Of a DNA stretch of 64,000 bases, positions 44,696-55,907 are shown in pieces. A program made the position numbers and the translations under genes. Numbering within the stretch: the stretch's first letter is position 1; every line of letters starts with the position of its first letter. The stretch is from Galdieria sulphuraria (taxonomy: Eukaryota > Rhodophyta > Bangiophyceae > Galdieriales > Galdieriaceae), in assembly GCF_000341285.1 (NCBI RefSeq), contig NW_005178472.1:62001-126000 (forward strand). Direction: 5' to 3'. Under the pieces are notes generated by a model. It saw nothing but the letters and a program-made list of their open reading frames with translations. It searched no databases and was not told where the DNA came from.

Positions 44696-47016
44696 CTAGT
44701 TGAATTTATTTTGGAGTTGTTCCTTCAACTTGTTATTCTTCAAATCTGGAGTATGTTGTAAAAATGGAACCATAAATATATTACCCATTTCACTGTGCCA
44801 TAATTCTGTACTCAAACCTAATAATAATATATCCCACAACTCCAAAATATCTTCATCCTTCTCTAACATAATTTCATCAAAAAGACTAGAGTATACTTCA
44901 GTAGCTTCCACCAATATTTCAAAAGCATAACAAAGCCTGATGAACAAGAACAAAAAATCATGATAAGCAACACTCGATAATATTATCTACTTCATAAATA
45001 CCTTGATATCGATTGAACATTCATCTTGGCTTGAAATGTTTGTATTAAGCCAGAAACCATTTGAATGGCATACTTCCTTTCCACACATTCATTATCACAA
45101 GTTAGCAATACAGAATGATCCACTCGATAATAGTAAGGTAAAAGCCTAAGAAAGAACTGACCAATCGTTATAGAAGCGTGCACATCTTCACGTGAAGACA
45201 ATAGCAATGGATTTTCTTTATAAATAGATTGCATCCAAGATTTCATTGAGTCCTTCCAAGTATTACATTCAACAGCACAAGTCAAAAGACCACATGCTAA
45301 ACGTTCCAGCTCCGAAGATGACAAATATACCCATTTTTGTAACAAAATCAAACGCCACAATTGTTCGCTACTCTCCCAATCACAAATAAACTGTGCAATC
45401 TGATAAGGGATCTCTACTAGTACAAGTTCCTTTTCTATAGTGCTCAGACACTTTGTTGCAGATTCATATACACATAAGAAAGCTTCTCGTCCCAATTCCA
45501 AGGATACTTCACCTATTGTGATTACTTCTCTTAAATATAAATAAATCATAGCGTTCCAATCAAATTGAATATCATTATTATGAAATGTACACGGAATTTG
45601 TAACTTGGCGAAGCAAGTTCTAGAATATAAACAATATAACAAGACTCTGGTAGAATAACAATTGGTTTGGGATATCCATCTATTCCAATATTCGTTTCGT
45701 GACGATCGTTCCTTCCTTGGTAATAGTAGAAATGTATACAAAAAGTTCACAAATTTTCTACGAACGGAAAATGGCAACAGCCAACGTTTTTCATCAATGT
45801 TCCGTAGCCATTCAAATACACTATTTTCAATGGACATTCTAAACTCAAGTTCTTTCTCCTCACCATGCAAACCCCATTCAACCATTTGATTATAATTACG
45901 ATAATACTGGAGCAATCCTTTTTCCGCTATTTCCAATAAATTTGAAATCATATCCAATTTGAAAAATGTTTTATAGGGAATCCATTTTTCGACAACTGGC
46001 AACGGAACCAAAACATAATAGACATAGTGCAATGGATCCAATAATGCACTGGCTCCTCCTTCCATGAGTTGACTGGTCCATTCTCGCAATGCTTCTGCAG
46101 ATACTTGAGAAGGAATCCAAGGATGGTCAATCCCAGACTCTTCTTCCACAACTATTTGTAAGCTCTGTTGAAGCCACTGAATCAATACACATGGAGAAGT
46201 AACTTCCGACTCAAAACTAGCAATCGGATACAACTCCTTCACCAGAGATAGGTACTTTGTTAAGTCACCTTCTCTCAACACAGCTGAGTTGCAAATCTGA
46301 TAAAAGGTATGTTGGGGTGACCATATAGCCAACTTCCAGAAAGCAATCACTGCACGATAACTAAATCGTTTTTCTTCTGAAAACTGGTTGATTTGTAACT
46401 GCAAGACATTACTCAACCAACGTTTCGTTTTCATGACCCAATCGACAGGTTCTATTGAAAACTTTGTATTCCAACTAACTTTCCCGTTGGATTTGGAGAT
46501 TCTCACAAGTAACTGCTTCAAAATCAACCTAAAGTCTTCACGTTCCAATACATCCAACAGTTGAAAAACTCTCTGAACAGTATCCATATCACAACGGCCC
46601 TCATTCCACAAACGAAATATATACATTGGACATAATACTATAAGTCTCTGTCGGTAACATTCTTTGCGTTCCCAACTATTTGAACGCCATTCAGGAGAAA
46701 ATGCGTCGTCAACCACTCGACGCCAATCCAGTTGACTTGGATCTTCATCGGCTATAGACAAGAGGGTAATGAAAGTTGCTGTTCTTAAAAGTCTTCCCAA
46801 AATCCTGTCATCCTTTAATATACTTTCCAATATCAACCAGCAGTCTTCGATAGAAATAAAAGTTTTGTTCGCATACACCCATATTCTTTGAGTCAGAAGG
46901 ACGTCTTCCACAGTAATGGGTGTATTAGCTACAACTGCCACAATATGTAATATTCTTCTAACCCAACTGGGTGATAAACAACGATATGGATGCGTTTCCA
47001 TCAGAACACTCGACAT
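44696..47016 (-). CDS. Large helical protein of unknown function
   Basis: A 674-codon exon from the ATG at 47016 is joined across an intron (about 44937-44996) to a second exon ending at 44696, about 755 residues in all. The sequence is rich in Leu, Trp and charged residues in amphipathic helices throughout, in the style of a HEAT- or ARM-like solenoid. There is no membrane segment or known catalytic motif. Segments such as DPLHYVYYVLVPLPVVEKWIP and ERLACGLLTCAVECNTWKDS are the most ordered. I do not recognise a family. It is divergent from the TFIIF-alpha-like gene, 57 bp away. Confidence 0.8.
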
Positions 47017-47073
47017 TCTCTTCTTCCATGAAAAGAAAAATGTTATGATTTGGATGTATTGAGAAATTGCGCC

Positions 47074-48682
47074 ATGGACGACTTTGACGTTGACACAGAC
47101 TTGTGTATTAACGAAATGTATAACTTTTATTCCAACTTGGAAGAAGTCGCGGATGACGTCTCATTAGATGAGGAAGTATTAGAAGAAGAAGATGAAGACC
47201 AAGATAATCTAGTCTCCAACTCAGAGACTTTGAAGGGTTTTGAGAGATATAGTCTGCGTATGTTGTCAAAGACGGATAGAGACTATTTCCTTGCAAGATT
47301 CTTTCCAGAAGACTTGCCTACGGTGCAGTCGTCGGTAAGTATTACTCTTTGAAAGTTGACGAGGCTCACGGGATGCTTAGTTGCTTAGAATTTACCGACA
47401 AGGTGAGGACACGGTAGAAGCGCGTCGAGAAGAACTTGCTGCGGAGCGAAAATTTTTGAAAGAACAACAAACTTTTCTAGCTTGTCGTCGAGCTAGGAGA
47501 CAAGCTTCCGAAGGAGTTGTAAAGCTGCCGCCAAGGTCTCGAAAGAGGTGGTGCATCGAGTGTGGTTCCAAGCAAAATTCTGGTGCTCAAGCTAACGAAG
47601 ACAATAATGTGAAAAAGTTTTCGGGAAGTTTAGAAGGAGAATCGTCTGCTACGTATGCTTTATTTATTCTGGATGATGAGAGAAATGAAGCAGACTTTGT
47701 AACTCTGGACAAATACTGCCGTTATCACTTTAGATCTTTGCTCCCGGCGGAACGTACAAATGAGCTGGATGTGGAAGAAGCCGAACGTAAGATACAAAGA
47801 CAAAATAGAGCAGAGCAAAAGGAGTGGGAACGGCTGCCGACCAAAGATAATCTTTCCATAACGAAAGGTGAAGCTGTCCCTCTTGCTTCAGAATCTGGAA
47901 GCTTATTGAGTTATTCTTCAAAAGCAAGTTTTGTGGATACACCGCAATCTTCTTCTTTGCAGAATGACGGTGTTATCCGTAAAAGTTTGAAAAGAACCAA
48001 AACCTCAGAAGAAAATGAAGATCTTGATTATGAAGTGACATTTGAGGATGACGATGTTTCGCTTGGGGAAGAGGTAGAAGAAGTTCAAGAACATGAAGAA
48101 GAGAGAGGATTATCAGAGGATGAATCAGAAGTTGGGCAGAAAGAATTCTTGAAAGATCGTTCTTCAGGTGTCTCTACCAAAAGTTCTCCGTATCGCAAAA
48201 GATCTCGTTTAGAAGAAGCTGCATCCGTTGGAAGTGCTTCTCCTAGTGCCCTTTCATCCTCGGACTCTGATAATGAAGATATGCCGAATTTGTCACATTC
48301 TGGCAAAGAAATCAAACGATTATTGAAAAAAGAGAAAGTCGTGACAGACTCAGGTATGAAATGTTATTTATTGTAGATTCCAATGACAGAATGGAATTGC
48401 CTGATAGAGTCGAGTACGAAGAAACGTCGAGTTTTGAACAACAATTCATCCAATGAGAAAAGTCCAGAGTTGGAAACAATTGTTCGCGATATCCTTTGGG
48501 ACTCGTGTTTGAAAAAGACTCCGCTTTCATTGAGAGAGTTTACTTCTTTAGTGACCCAAAAATGGCCCAACCTCCAGAAGAGTCGTAAAGCATTAGATCC
48601 TCAGCTATTAGAATTGATCAAAAGCTATACGGAACAACAGACAGATGATTCTGAAAGTCCGAACAAACATATCTTTATGTAA
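47074..48682 (+). CDS. TFIIF alpha (RAP74)-like protein, tentative
   Basis: Three exons (introns about 47335-47381 and 48352-48405) give roughly 500 residues. The N-terminus is very acidic. A middle part reads ATYALFILDDERNEADFVTL then YCRYHFRSLLPAERTNELDV and EEAERKIQRQNRAEQKEWE, which resembles the RAP74 pattern of a short strand block, WYNF.P, T..EAEEEWERRNK. A long Ser/Glu/Lys-rich central region follows. The C-terminal ~65 residues (ETIVRDILWDSCLKKTPLSL then REFTSLVTQKWPN) could be the RAP74 winged helix that binds FCP1. TFIIF alpha helps RNA polymerase II initiate and elongate. The N-terminal dimerisation barrel is not obvious, so this is a moderate call. Confidence 0.5.
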
Positions 48683-48736
48683 AGGAAGAAGCTTTTGCGA
48701 TGGATCAATAAAAGGTTTGGAATTCCCACGTCCTGG

Positions 48737-50944
48737 ATGGCATTCTTACAGTCGTCGACGCCAATCAACAGTTTTCATCATAGTCAAGTGCCTTGCAAAA
48801 GTTTAGAAAATAGTTGTGGTTCATTATATGCTGTATTCTTTAAGAGATATACTAGCAAGAAGTTGTCGTTACCTCTATCCATTTTCTATGGTCAGCGAAA
48901 GCTCGCCTTGAAACAAAGCAATACTTTGCAAAGTGCAAAAGAAATCAAGTCTTCAACCCGGATGCACATAAAAGGTGGTGCAGAGGAAGAAGAACAAATT
49001 GCCGCAGAAGATCAAGCGGAAGCTAAACAATATGAACAGTTGAAGAAAACTCCAATAGACAGGGCCATCAGTCCCACTTTGGCAAAGAAACTTGAAACTT
49101 TGCCTCCTAGATTCCGAAACTATTGCAGCGTGTTACCTGAAGACGTCAATCTCATTCCTTTAGGAACAAGAGCAACAAAGATAGTCTGCACCGTGGGTCC
49201 CTCCACTTGTCAACCAGCTCAGTTGATGCAACTGATTGCGGAGGGTGCAGATGTTCTTAGATTGAATATGTCGCACGGAGACTTTGCTTGGCATCAATTA
49301 GTCATAGAAAATATTCGGGAAATAGTGACCAATAGCCCTTTTGTTGTGTCGGTTATGGTCGACATTGGAAGTTTAGACTCTGTTCGGATAGGAGAATTTA
49401 CTATTGAGCCGAAACTGGAGAAGAATCAACGCTTTGTTTTGACTATTCGACATGAACCCTCATATCCTCCTTTTACTAGTGAAGTGAGTTATGATGGTTT
49501 TGTCAATGTTGTCAATGTTGGAGACCTGATTCAAATAGAGAATGGAACTGTGCAAATGTTGGTAGAAGAAGTTACTCACACGGATGTTATTTGCAAGGTC
49601 ATTGAGAGTGGAACTTTGAAAAGTAGAGCTCCTATTTCAATCCGAGGGAAATCGTATGCTCTTCATTCACCTAGTGATCCCGAAGCCTGTTCACCATACA
49701 TGGCAGGCTGTGACCCAGATGCAGATATTGAGTTTGCTATTCGTCAGCGAGTGGAGTATATTGCTCTTTCATTTGTAGAGTCCGCAGAACAAGTCAATCG
49801 GTTAAAGAATCTCATCAAAGAAAGGAATGCCAATATTGGAGTGGTTGCTAAAATTGAAAGTAAAGCAGGATTGGAACATTTGGAGGAGATTGTTCAATCT
49901 TCCGATGCAGTGATGGTTGCAAGAGGAGATTTGGGTACTGCTATTCCTTATGAAATGGTTCCTGTTTGGCAACAAAGGATTGTTTCTCTATGTCGACGTT
50001 ATAAGAAACCTTGCATTATATCCACACACTTTTTAGAGTCCATGGTACAGTATCCTACACCAACCAGAGCGGAAGTTACGGATATTGCGGAAGCCGTGAA
50101 ACAAAAGACGGACGCTCTTATGTTAACCACAGAAACTGCCAGTGGAAAGCATCCATTTAAAGCAATTCAGATCATGCATTCGGTTGCCGTTCGGATGGAA
50201 CAAAAGTTGAAACAAGATACTCTCGACCCTTTTTTGCATTCATGGAGTCCCAACCAAGTTTCAAGAGTCAATGGAATGGTGCCGATTGCCACCATAGCAG
50301 AGAACATCTCGTCATCGGCTACTGTTTTGGCTAATCAAAGAAATGCAAAGGCTATCCTTGTATTTACTCAAAAGGGATTCATGGCCTCCTTAGTTTCCAA
50401 TTGTCGACCTAATGCTCCTATATATGCATTTACCCCAACACCAACTAGTCGTAATCGGTTGAGTCTTCTGTACGGCGTAAGAGGTTTCCGTATTGTATTT
50501 TCTGATGACCCTGAAATAACTGTACAACGTGCTATTCAGACACTTTTCCTTCGAGGTTGTTTGCAATCAGGAGATTTGGTGGTAGTGGTTGCGGATATTC
50601 TCGGTGGTGCTCCAGTCATTAGTGAAGAGCAAATAGAATCTGTATTTCATTCTCTTGGAGATTCCAAAGAGCAACTTCCCGTATCTTTTGTCCGAAGAGG
50701 CCTTCGTCAATTGGGACTCAAGATCAGCGATGCCATTGAGGCAGAATGGAGTATGCGAGATGTTGACTTGGAAGATAGTAGCCGAGAAAAGATTGCTATT
50801 GCAGAAGAAGAGAATACAACGCATCGAAGGAATCCCGAGTTAGCCAATCATTCTGAAGGAGAAGGCTTTACTTTGCAACGCTTCAAAACAATTGTTGCCA
50901 ACTCTAGTGAAATTATTCATTCTATTCAATTGAGAATAGTTTAG
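48737..50944 (+). CDS. Plastid-type pyruvate kinase (PKp alpha-like)
   Basis: This 735-residue frame has no introns, starting at the first in-frame ATG (MAFLQSSTPINSFHHSQ), a Ser-rich leader suited to plastid import. The core has TRATKIVCTVGPSTCQPAQL, VLRLNMSHGDFAWH, EVSYDGFVNVVNVGDLI, VAKIESKAGLEHLEEIV with the catalytic Lys, MVARGDLGTAIPYEMVP, HFLESMVQYPTPTRAEVTDI and ALMLTTETASGKHP. The DTKGPEIR motif of classical pyruvate kinases is replaced by DIGSLDSVRIG, resembling the DTEGSEIH of plant plastid alpha subunits. The C-domain is followed by a further ~90 acidic residues. It converts phosphoenolpyruvate and ADP to pyruvate and ATP, probably together with a beta-type partner. Confidence 0.88.
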   Translation: MAFLQSSTPINSFHHSQVPCKSLENSCGSLYAVFFKRYTSKKLSLPLSIFYGQRKLALKQSNTLQSAKEIKSSTRMHIKGGAEEEEQIAAEDQAEAKQYEQLKKTPIDRAISPTLAKKLETLPPRFRNYCSVLPEDVNLIPLGTRATKIVCTVGPSTCQPAQLMQLIAEGADVLRLNMSHGDFAWHQLVIENIREIVTNSPFVVSVMVDIGSLDSVRIGEFTIEPKLEKNQRFVLTIRHEPSYPPFTSEVSYDGFVNVVNVGDLIQIENGTVQMLVEEVTHTDVICKVIESGTLKSRAPISIRGKSYALHSPSDPEACSPYMAGCDPDADIEFAIRQRVEYIALSFVESAEQVNRLKNLIKERNANIGVVAKIESKAGLEHLEEIVQSSDAVMVARGDLGTAIPYEMVPVWQQRIVSLCRRYKKPCIISTHFLESMVQYPTPTRAEVTDIAEAVKQKTDALMLTTETASGKHPFKAIQIMHSVAVRMEQKLKQDTLDPFLHSWSPNQVSRVNGMVPIATIAENISSSATVLANQRNAKAILVFTQKGFMASLVSNCRPNAPIYAFTPTPTSRNRLSLLYGVRGFRIVFSDDPEITVQRAIQTLFLRGCLQSGDLVVVVADILGGAPVISEEQIESVFHSLGDSKEQLPVSFVRRGLRQLGLKISDAIEAEWSMRDVDLEDSSREKIAIAEEENTTHRRNPELANHSEGEGFTLQRFKTIVANSSEIIHSIQLRIV

Positions 50945-50996
50945 TTACATAGCTCTTGTACTTTCTAAGTTATCTTTGGCGAAAGTAAGGAAGCCG

Positions 50997-51763
50997 TCAA
51001 CCAGATATAGGAGAAAGAACAATATCCATGGGTTGGTCTTCTTCATCTACTGGGACGTTCTCCACCATCGACGCCGATAATGCAACTCCAACAAATAAGG
51101 GAGGCTGAATCCCTCTTTGTTGGGCCACTTGTTTGCATTGCGATATAAATCGATCATAATAACCCTATTCATTCCATCACGATTATTTTCTTTATAAAAG
51201 CTGCCCACAAAATAACGTGACTACCTTTCCACGTCCCAATCGATGTCCCATTACATCAAAAGCAAGGCCAGGAACTATTACCAAATCTAGACAATCTCGT
51301 TCCAAACAAAGAACGGGCTGTGTCACTGGAGGCTCCCGAATACCCCACCGATTGGGTTCCCAAGAAAATATTTGTTCTAAACTATGTGCTTGATAAAACC
51401 ATAGAGTATGGTCTTCTTGTATTCTGGGAAGAAAACAGCGCTTGTTGGATTCCAATATGAGTCTGATTATTTCACGAGTATCTACCTGTTGTTTGAATTG
51501 AAAATCCTCTATCACTGTACGCAATTCGTACTCACTTCCTTTGTAAAACTGACGTAACAAGCAACAGAACTGGCCTGTTGAAACGGTGTCCAAGTTGCCA
51601 ATCGTTCTGTGATCTTTTTACCTTCAACAATAAATATATTTGAGAGAAAATTGTCTTTTAAAAGCTTACTTTCCACTAGGACAACTTCTTCCTTGAGTTG
51701 TTTTAGTTTTTCCCGTGTTCTCCTTCTCAACTCTCTTTTCAACACCACCAGTGAACTTTGCAT
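50997..51763 (-). CDS. MTHFS: 5-formyltetrahydrofolate cyclo-ligase
   Basis: The enzyme converts 5-formyl-THF to 5,10-methenyl-THF using ATP. Exons 51763-51536, 51485-51225 and 51164-50997 join to 218 residues, close to the human protein (203). The N-terminus has LKRELRRRTREKLKQL with the basic patch, then ASSVACYVSFTKE joined to VDTREIIRLILESNKRCFLP, the DLVIVPGLAFDVMGHRLGRG region and GKGYYDRFISQC, whose RGKGYYDRF motif is formed by splicing. It ends PMDIVLSPISG. It is divergent from eS17 with 119 bp between starts. Confidence 0.92.
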
Positions 51764-51882
51764 CGATTGTGCTGAGTTGAAGAATTGGCCTACTCGGCGT
51801 CGTCCAGTGACACACTGTGGATTGGGTTTGCTATCGATTGAGTAAACTTGTTGTTGACTAGTATTATTCAAAAGCAGAGGCT

Positions 51883-52383
51883 ATGGTAAGAAATAGATGA
51901 ACTCACCGAATCCCAACTTTATAATATTTGTAGGGTCGAGTGAGAACCAAAACAGTAAAAAAGTCTGCACGTGTGATCATCGAAAAATATTATTCCAAGT
52001 TGACTTTGGATTTCCAGACCAACAAAAGAATATGCGATGAAGTGGCACTTATTCCTTCTAAAAGACTTCGTAACAAGATTGCAGGTTTCGTAACGGTACG
52101 TCATCAACCTTGTCCACTGTTGAAAACTTTGAACGGGTTCGTGTAGCATTTGATGAAGCGAATCCAGAAAGGACCTGTTCGGGGAATTTCTCTTAAATTA
52201 CAAGAAGAAGAGAGAGAAAGACGAATGGACTTTGTTCCCGAAATATCCGCCATAGACGTGGGTGAAGTGAAGATTGACCCGGTGACTAAGAATATGTTGG
52301 AGTCTTTGGGATATAAGAATCTTCCCAATGTGATAGTCGAGACTGGAGTAGAGCCCAAGAAATTTGCACCGAGAGCATTTTAG
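51883..52383 (+). CDS. RPS17: 40S ribosomal protein eS17
   Basis: Exons are 51883-51885 (the ATG alone), 51934-52095 and 52147-52383, giving 133 residues (human 135). The product begins [20 protein letters not shown], then [40 protein letters not shown] and [18 protein letters not shown]. The family is identified without doubt; the protein sits on the head of the 40S subunit. A first coding exon of only the start codon is notable and is often missed by ORF-based annotation. Confidence 0.97.
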
Positions 52384-52592
52384 TGGAAAATAAAAGTGCA
52401 CACAAGATGAATATATACGTCCGACCTTTTTACCAATTTATTTATAGATCGTGTTGTTATGAGCCTTGTATGACTATCTTTTGTTGGAAAGTGGATTACT
52501 CGCGACAAACTTGTCTCACATTGTGAAAAAAAACATTTGAAGACTTGAGAACAATGATCGACTCTTTTATGGATGATAGCCATTAATAACAA

Positions 52593-53973
52593 ATGAAAAG
52601 ACTTTCGTTGCTTTTGAAAGAGTGGAAGAATATCATAATATATGGAGACGGTAAAACCAGTCAATATATTCGGACAGGAGCTGAGAAACAAGCTTGCGTA
52701 CTTGCCAATCGACTGGAGCAGTCGTTGCAAAGAAAACAAGAGACAAAAGTTGAGCAATATTTCCAAAGAGTTTATCCCCATCAGCTTTGGAAACGTTGGT
52801 TCACAAAGGCTATTGCCAAATTGTTCCTCAAGACGATTGCCAAGTTGAAACCGCAGTCTCGTATGTTGTTAAGTGACTATTTCTTACGTATTTCCAAGCA
52901 CATAGGATGTTTTGAAAGTCCTATAGAGAAACTCGACAACACTAACAACTCTCACTTTTCTTTAGAAGATCCATTCGTCTTAGTAGGTGCAGCCAGTTCT
53001 ACGGCGCCATTTCTTGTTGCCATGAGATATCGTTATAAAAGCTGCAAAACTATTCAAGTGTTGCACCCGCGTTGTAATACAGACTTGTTTGATGCAGTAG
53101 TTTCACCCAAGCATGATAGTGTTTATCAAAAGTTTAACAAGGACAACTGGATACCAACCACATTATCTTTACACGAGCTTACTCCAGAATACTTGAAACA
53201 AATAAGAGAAACAACCATTCGTCAATATCCTGTGCTTGCTTCGGTTATCAAAGTTGTTATCTTGATTGGTGGTCCTAGAAACCACTGGCAACTCATTTAC
53301 TGCAATCCGTACAAGTCTATTGCTCGATTCATGCATTATTTATCGCAAGCAGTTGATAGATTTTCTCAGCAAAATTATATATTTCTTGTAACTGTGAGTG
53401 GAAGCTTCTTTTATTTTCATACAAGGTGAGGATGTCAATTTCATTGGCTTAGGTATCGAATAGAACGCCATCGAAAGTCTCTCGGCTGCTTTATCAACAA
53501 TTACAAAAGTATGATGAATGTACACGTGTATCACAAAAAAGAGGTTCTCACGCTACTTTAGGAATTTTCTCAAGGATAACATTTGGTTTTATGATCCTAA
53601 GCAGCCAAACTCTCAAAATCCATATCATCAATATTTAAGTGTAGCAGACTATATTTTGGTTACCAGTGAGTCGGTGAATATGATAAGTGAAGCATTGAGT
53701 TGTCAACGTCCCGTGTATGTCTATGATTTATTTGGTACAGAGTCTACTCGTTTCTCTGGTAGAAGGTTGCGTCTATTTTTGAACAACTTGGTTCAGCGTG
53801 GTTGGATTGCTCGTTTTGAAGGAACTCTGCACGTTCATTCTTTGCATCACTCATCTTTTGATGAAAAGAACAAGTGTCATGATTGCATCGAAGAAGAAAT
53901 TTTCACGACATTGTTGTCTTTGCTTGAAGAAATTCCTGGTGATTCAAAATGTCCAGTCGTTTTAGCAAAGTGA
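52593..53973 (+). CDS. ELM1-like mitochondrial fission protein (DUF1022 fold)
   Basis: Three exons join through introns at about 53394-53450 and 53529-53575 to about 425 residues. Family features are the N-terminal GAEKQACVLANRLEQ, VLVGAASSTAPFLVAMRYR, VLHPRCNTDLFDAVVSPKHD, VVILIGGPRNHWQ, SNRTPSKVSRLLYQQL, NPYHQYLSVADYILVTSESV and NMISEALSCQRPVYVYDLFG. Plant ELM1 recruits dynamin DRP3 to mitochondria; bacterial relatives resemble glycosyltransferase folds. The second intron is needed because the frame before it does not continue into the NPY...AD block. The last 25 bp overlap the next gene. Confidence 0.82.
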
Positions 53974-54645
53974 AACCGGAAGAATGTATTCTTCTCGTGT
54001 GTGATATTCAAGAAAGATTCCGCTCAGTTATCTATCAGTATACGAGTGTGATTAATGCTGCCAAGATATTGTTGGAAGCCGCAGAACTGTTCAAAATACC
54101 TGTAATAGCTACTGAACAATATCCCCGTGCTTTGGGACACACAGGTAATTGCCTTTTGAGGAAGAGAAAGACTAAAATGGAAACTCGTTGTTTTTAGTGG
54201 AAGAGTTGGACTCACAAAAGATGAAAGTTTATGAAAAGACAGTATTTAGTATGATGGTCCCAGAAGTAGAAAAATGCCTCTTGGAACACTCGTTAAGAAG
54301 AACTGCAGTGATTGTGGGAATAGAAACGCACGTCTGTGTGTTGCAGACCACTTTAGATTTGCTTGAGAAGGGTTATTCTGTCCACATCGTAACAGATGGA
54401 GTTTCCTCTCAGCGAGCGATGGATAGAAGTACAGCATTTCGTCGCCTTGAACAGGCAGGAGCGTGGCTTACTACTTATGGTACGTATTTATTGCAGTGTT
54501 ACTAGGTCAACTTATTTGCCTCCCATTGTTCCTTTTAGAGTCGTTACTATTTCAGTTATTGAGGTCAAAGGACCATCCATCCTTTAAGCAAGTGTCAGAG
54601 CTTTGCAAAAGACCGAGACCTGATCCTGGTCTTAATACTCTATAG
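53949..54645 (+). CDS. Isochorismatase-domain hydrolase (ISOC2-like)
   Basis: Three exons (introns about 54146-54197 and 54481-54538) give roughly 195 residues. The start MSSRFSKVKPEECILLVCDI carries the first catalytic Asp in VCDIQERFR. Then come IPVIATEQYPRALGHT, VYEKTVFSMM with the catalytic Lys, IVGIETHVCVLQTTLDLLEK with the nucleophile Cys, then VHIVTDGVSSQRAMDRSTAF and FQLLRSKDHPSFKQ. All three catalytic positions are present. The substrate is unknown for this branch. The ATG lies inside the end of the ELM1-like gene in another frame; no later Met would keep the first catalytic block. Confidence 0.9.
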
Positions 54646-54827
54646 ATGGAGGTCTGTATCAAATAAAAGTTGGTTTGTTGATTGTGAGGAACGAATGACA
54701 AAACGGTTAAGATCCATTTCATTTCGTTGGCCAATCGATATATATATTATATTGAAAAGTCATTTGTTTCCATAGCAAGAAAGGAGAAAGAGCGAGAGAT
54801 ATGACAAACTAAGTGTTTAGCTTTGAT

Positions 54828-55907
54828 ATGTCTTCGAGTTCTCCTCCAGCTACTGGTCGTATATACAGACAAGTGGATGAACAGCAAGTTATTCTTCGTT
54901 TGCCACCTGCACTAGCATCCCGTGTACAACTGCAACTCGACGATAAACTTGCCAGTGGTCAGCAAGTACTTGAACTTCCTTACCAAATAGAATTTATAGA
55001 CAACCGTCACGCACTTTTTCGATATGATGGCAAAACATATGCTGCAGTATTGTTAGACCTTCCTTGTGTAGTGGAAAGCTCGACACTTGGTGAAACAAAG
55101 AAACTTTACAAGAATCTTGACGTTCATCAAGTATTACAAGTGGAGTCAACACCCATAGAAGAAGCAGTTGAAAAAACTGAAACTGACTTTTGTTTGGAAG
55201 ACGGTATTACTCATGTAACAAAAGGCGCCAAGACAAGGTTTCGCAAGGATCTCCCAGAGTATAGTGCAGAAAGAGTGTCTTATGTGGAAGGATTGATGAA
55301 AAATGTCTTTGAATTGAAGTATAATTTGGTCAAAGGAGAATCAGCAAAGAAGACAGACGCGTTGATGGAATTTTTGGAAGAGGAAGAGTGGGAAGACGCT
55401 ACCAAGGAACCGACGACGGGTTCTTTGGAACAAGAGGAAAGCCAATCTTTTCAACATAGTCCTGAAGGGAAGGTAAATACGGAAGATAGTCCAATGAAAA
55501 TGACACAAACTGAAGACGTGCCAGTCAACAGCGTGTTTGAACAGGAGTTGTCTGCTAAAGCTTTTGAAAATGTTGAAGCAGCAAAAGTGTCTTCGGTTAA
55601 TGTATCGGAGGAGAGAATCAAGTCAGAACCTTTGTTAGAAGCACCACAAGATAATATGAACAGTCCAACTCCACCCCAACTAGAACAACAAAAAGTATTG
55701 GAAGCACAACGAAAGGCCGAACGCTTCAAACTCGAAAAGTCTATGGAGGCGCAACAATCGAAGATAAGACAAATGGAGGAAAAGATAAGGGACGTTTCTA
55801 ATCGTGCTTTGAAACAACGTATGCAACAACATTTAGATGACATGAATCAAGAACTTGCTCGACTTCGAGAGGCACTTGAGAAACATGACAAAGAATCCCA
55901 TATGTAG
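54828..55907 (+). CDS. TAF7: TFIID subunit TAF7
   Basis: This 359-residue frame has no introns. The start at the ATG at 54828 gives MSSSSPPATGRIYRQVDEQQ followed by VILRLPPALASRVQ. The TAFII55 domain continues with FIDNRHALFRYDGKTYAAVL, LDLPCVVESSTLGETKKLYK, DVHQVLQVES, and ITHVTKGAKTRFRKDLPEYS. The second half is acidic and then a coiled coil (EAQRKAERFKLEKSMEAQ, RQMEEKIRDVSNRALKQRMQ). TAF7 binds TAF1 and inhibits its activity until initiation. The order and motifs are those of the family. Confidence 0.93.
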   Translation: MSSSSPPATGRIYRQVDEQQVILRLPPALASRVQLQLDDKLASGQQVLELPYQIEFIDNRHALFRYDGKTYAAVLLDLPCVVESSTLGETKKLYKNLDVHQVLQVESTPIEEAVEKTETDFCLEDGITHVTKGAKTRFRKDLPEYSAERVSYVEGLMKNVFELKYNLVKGESAKKTDALMEFLEEEEWEDATKEPTTGSLEQEESQSFQHSPEGKVNTEDSPMKMTQTEDVPVNSVFEQELSAKAFENVEAAKVSSVNVSEERIKSEPLLEAPQDNMNSPTPPQLEQQKVLEAQRKAERFKLEKSMEAQQSKIRQMEEKIRDVSNRALKQRMQQHLDDMNQELARLREALEKHDKESHM

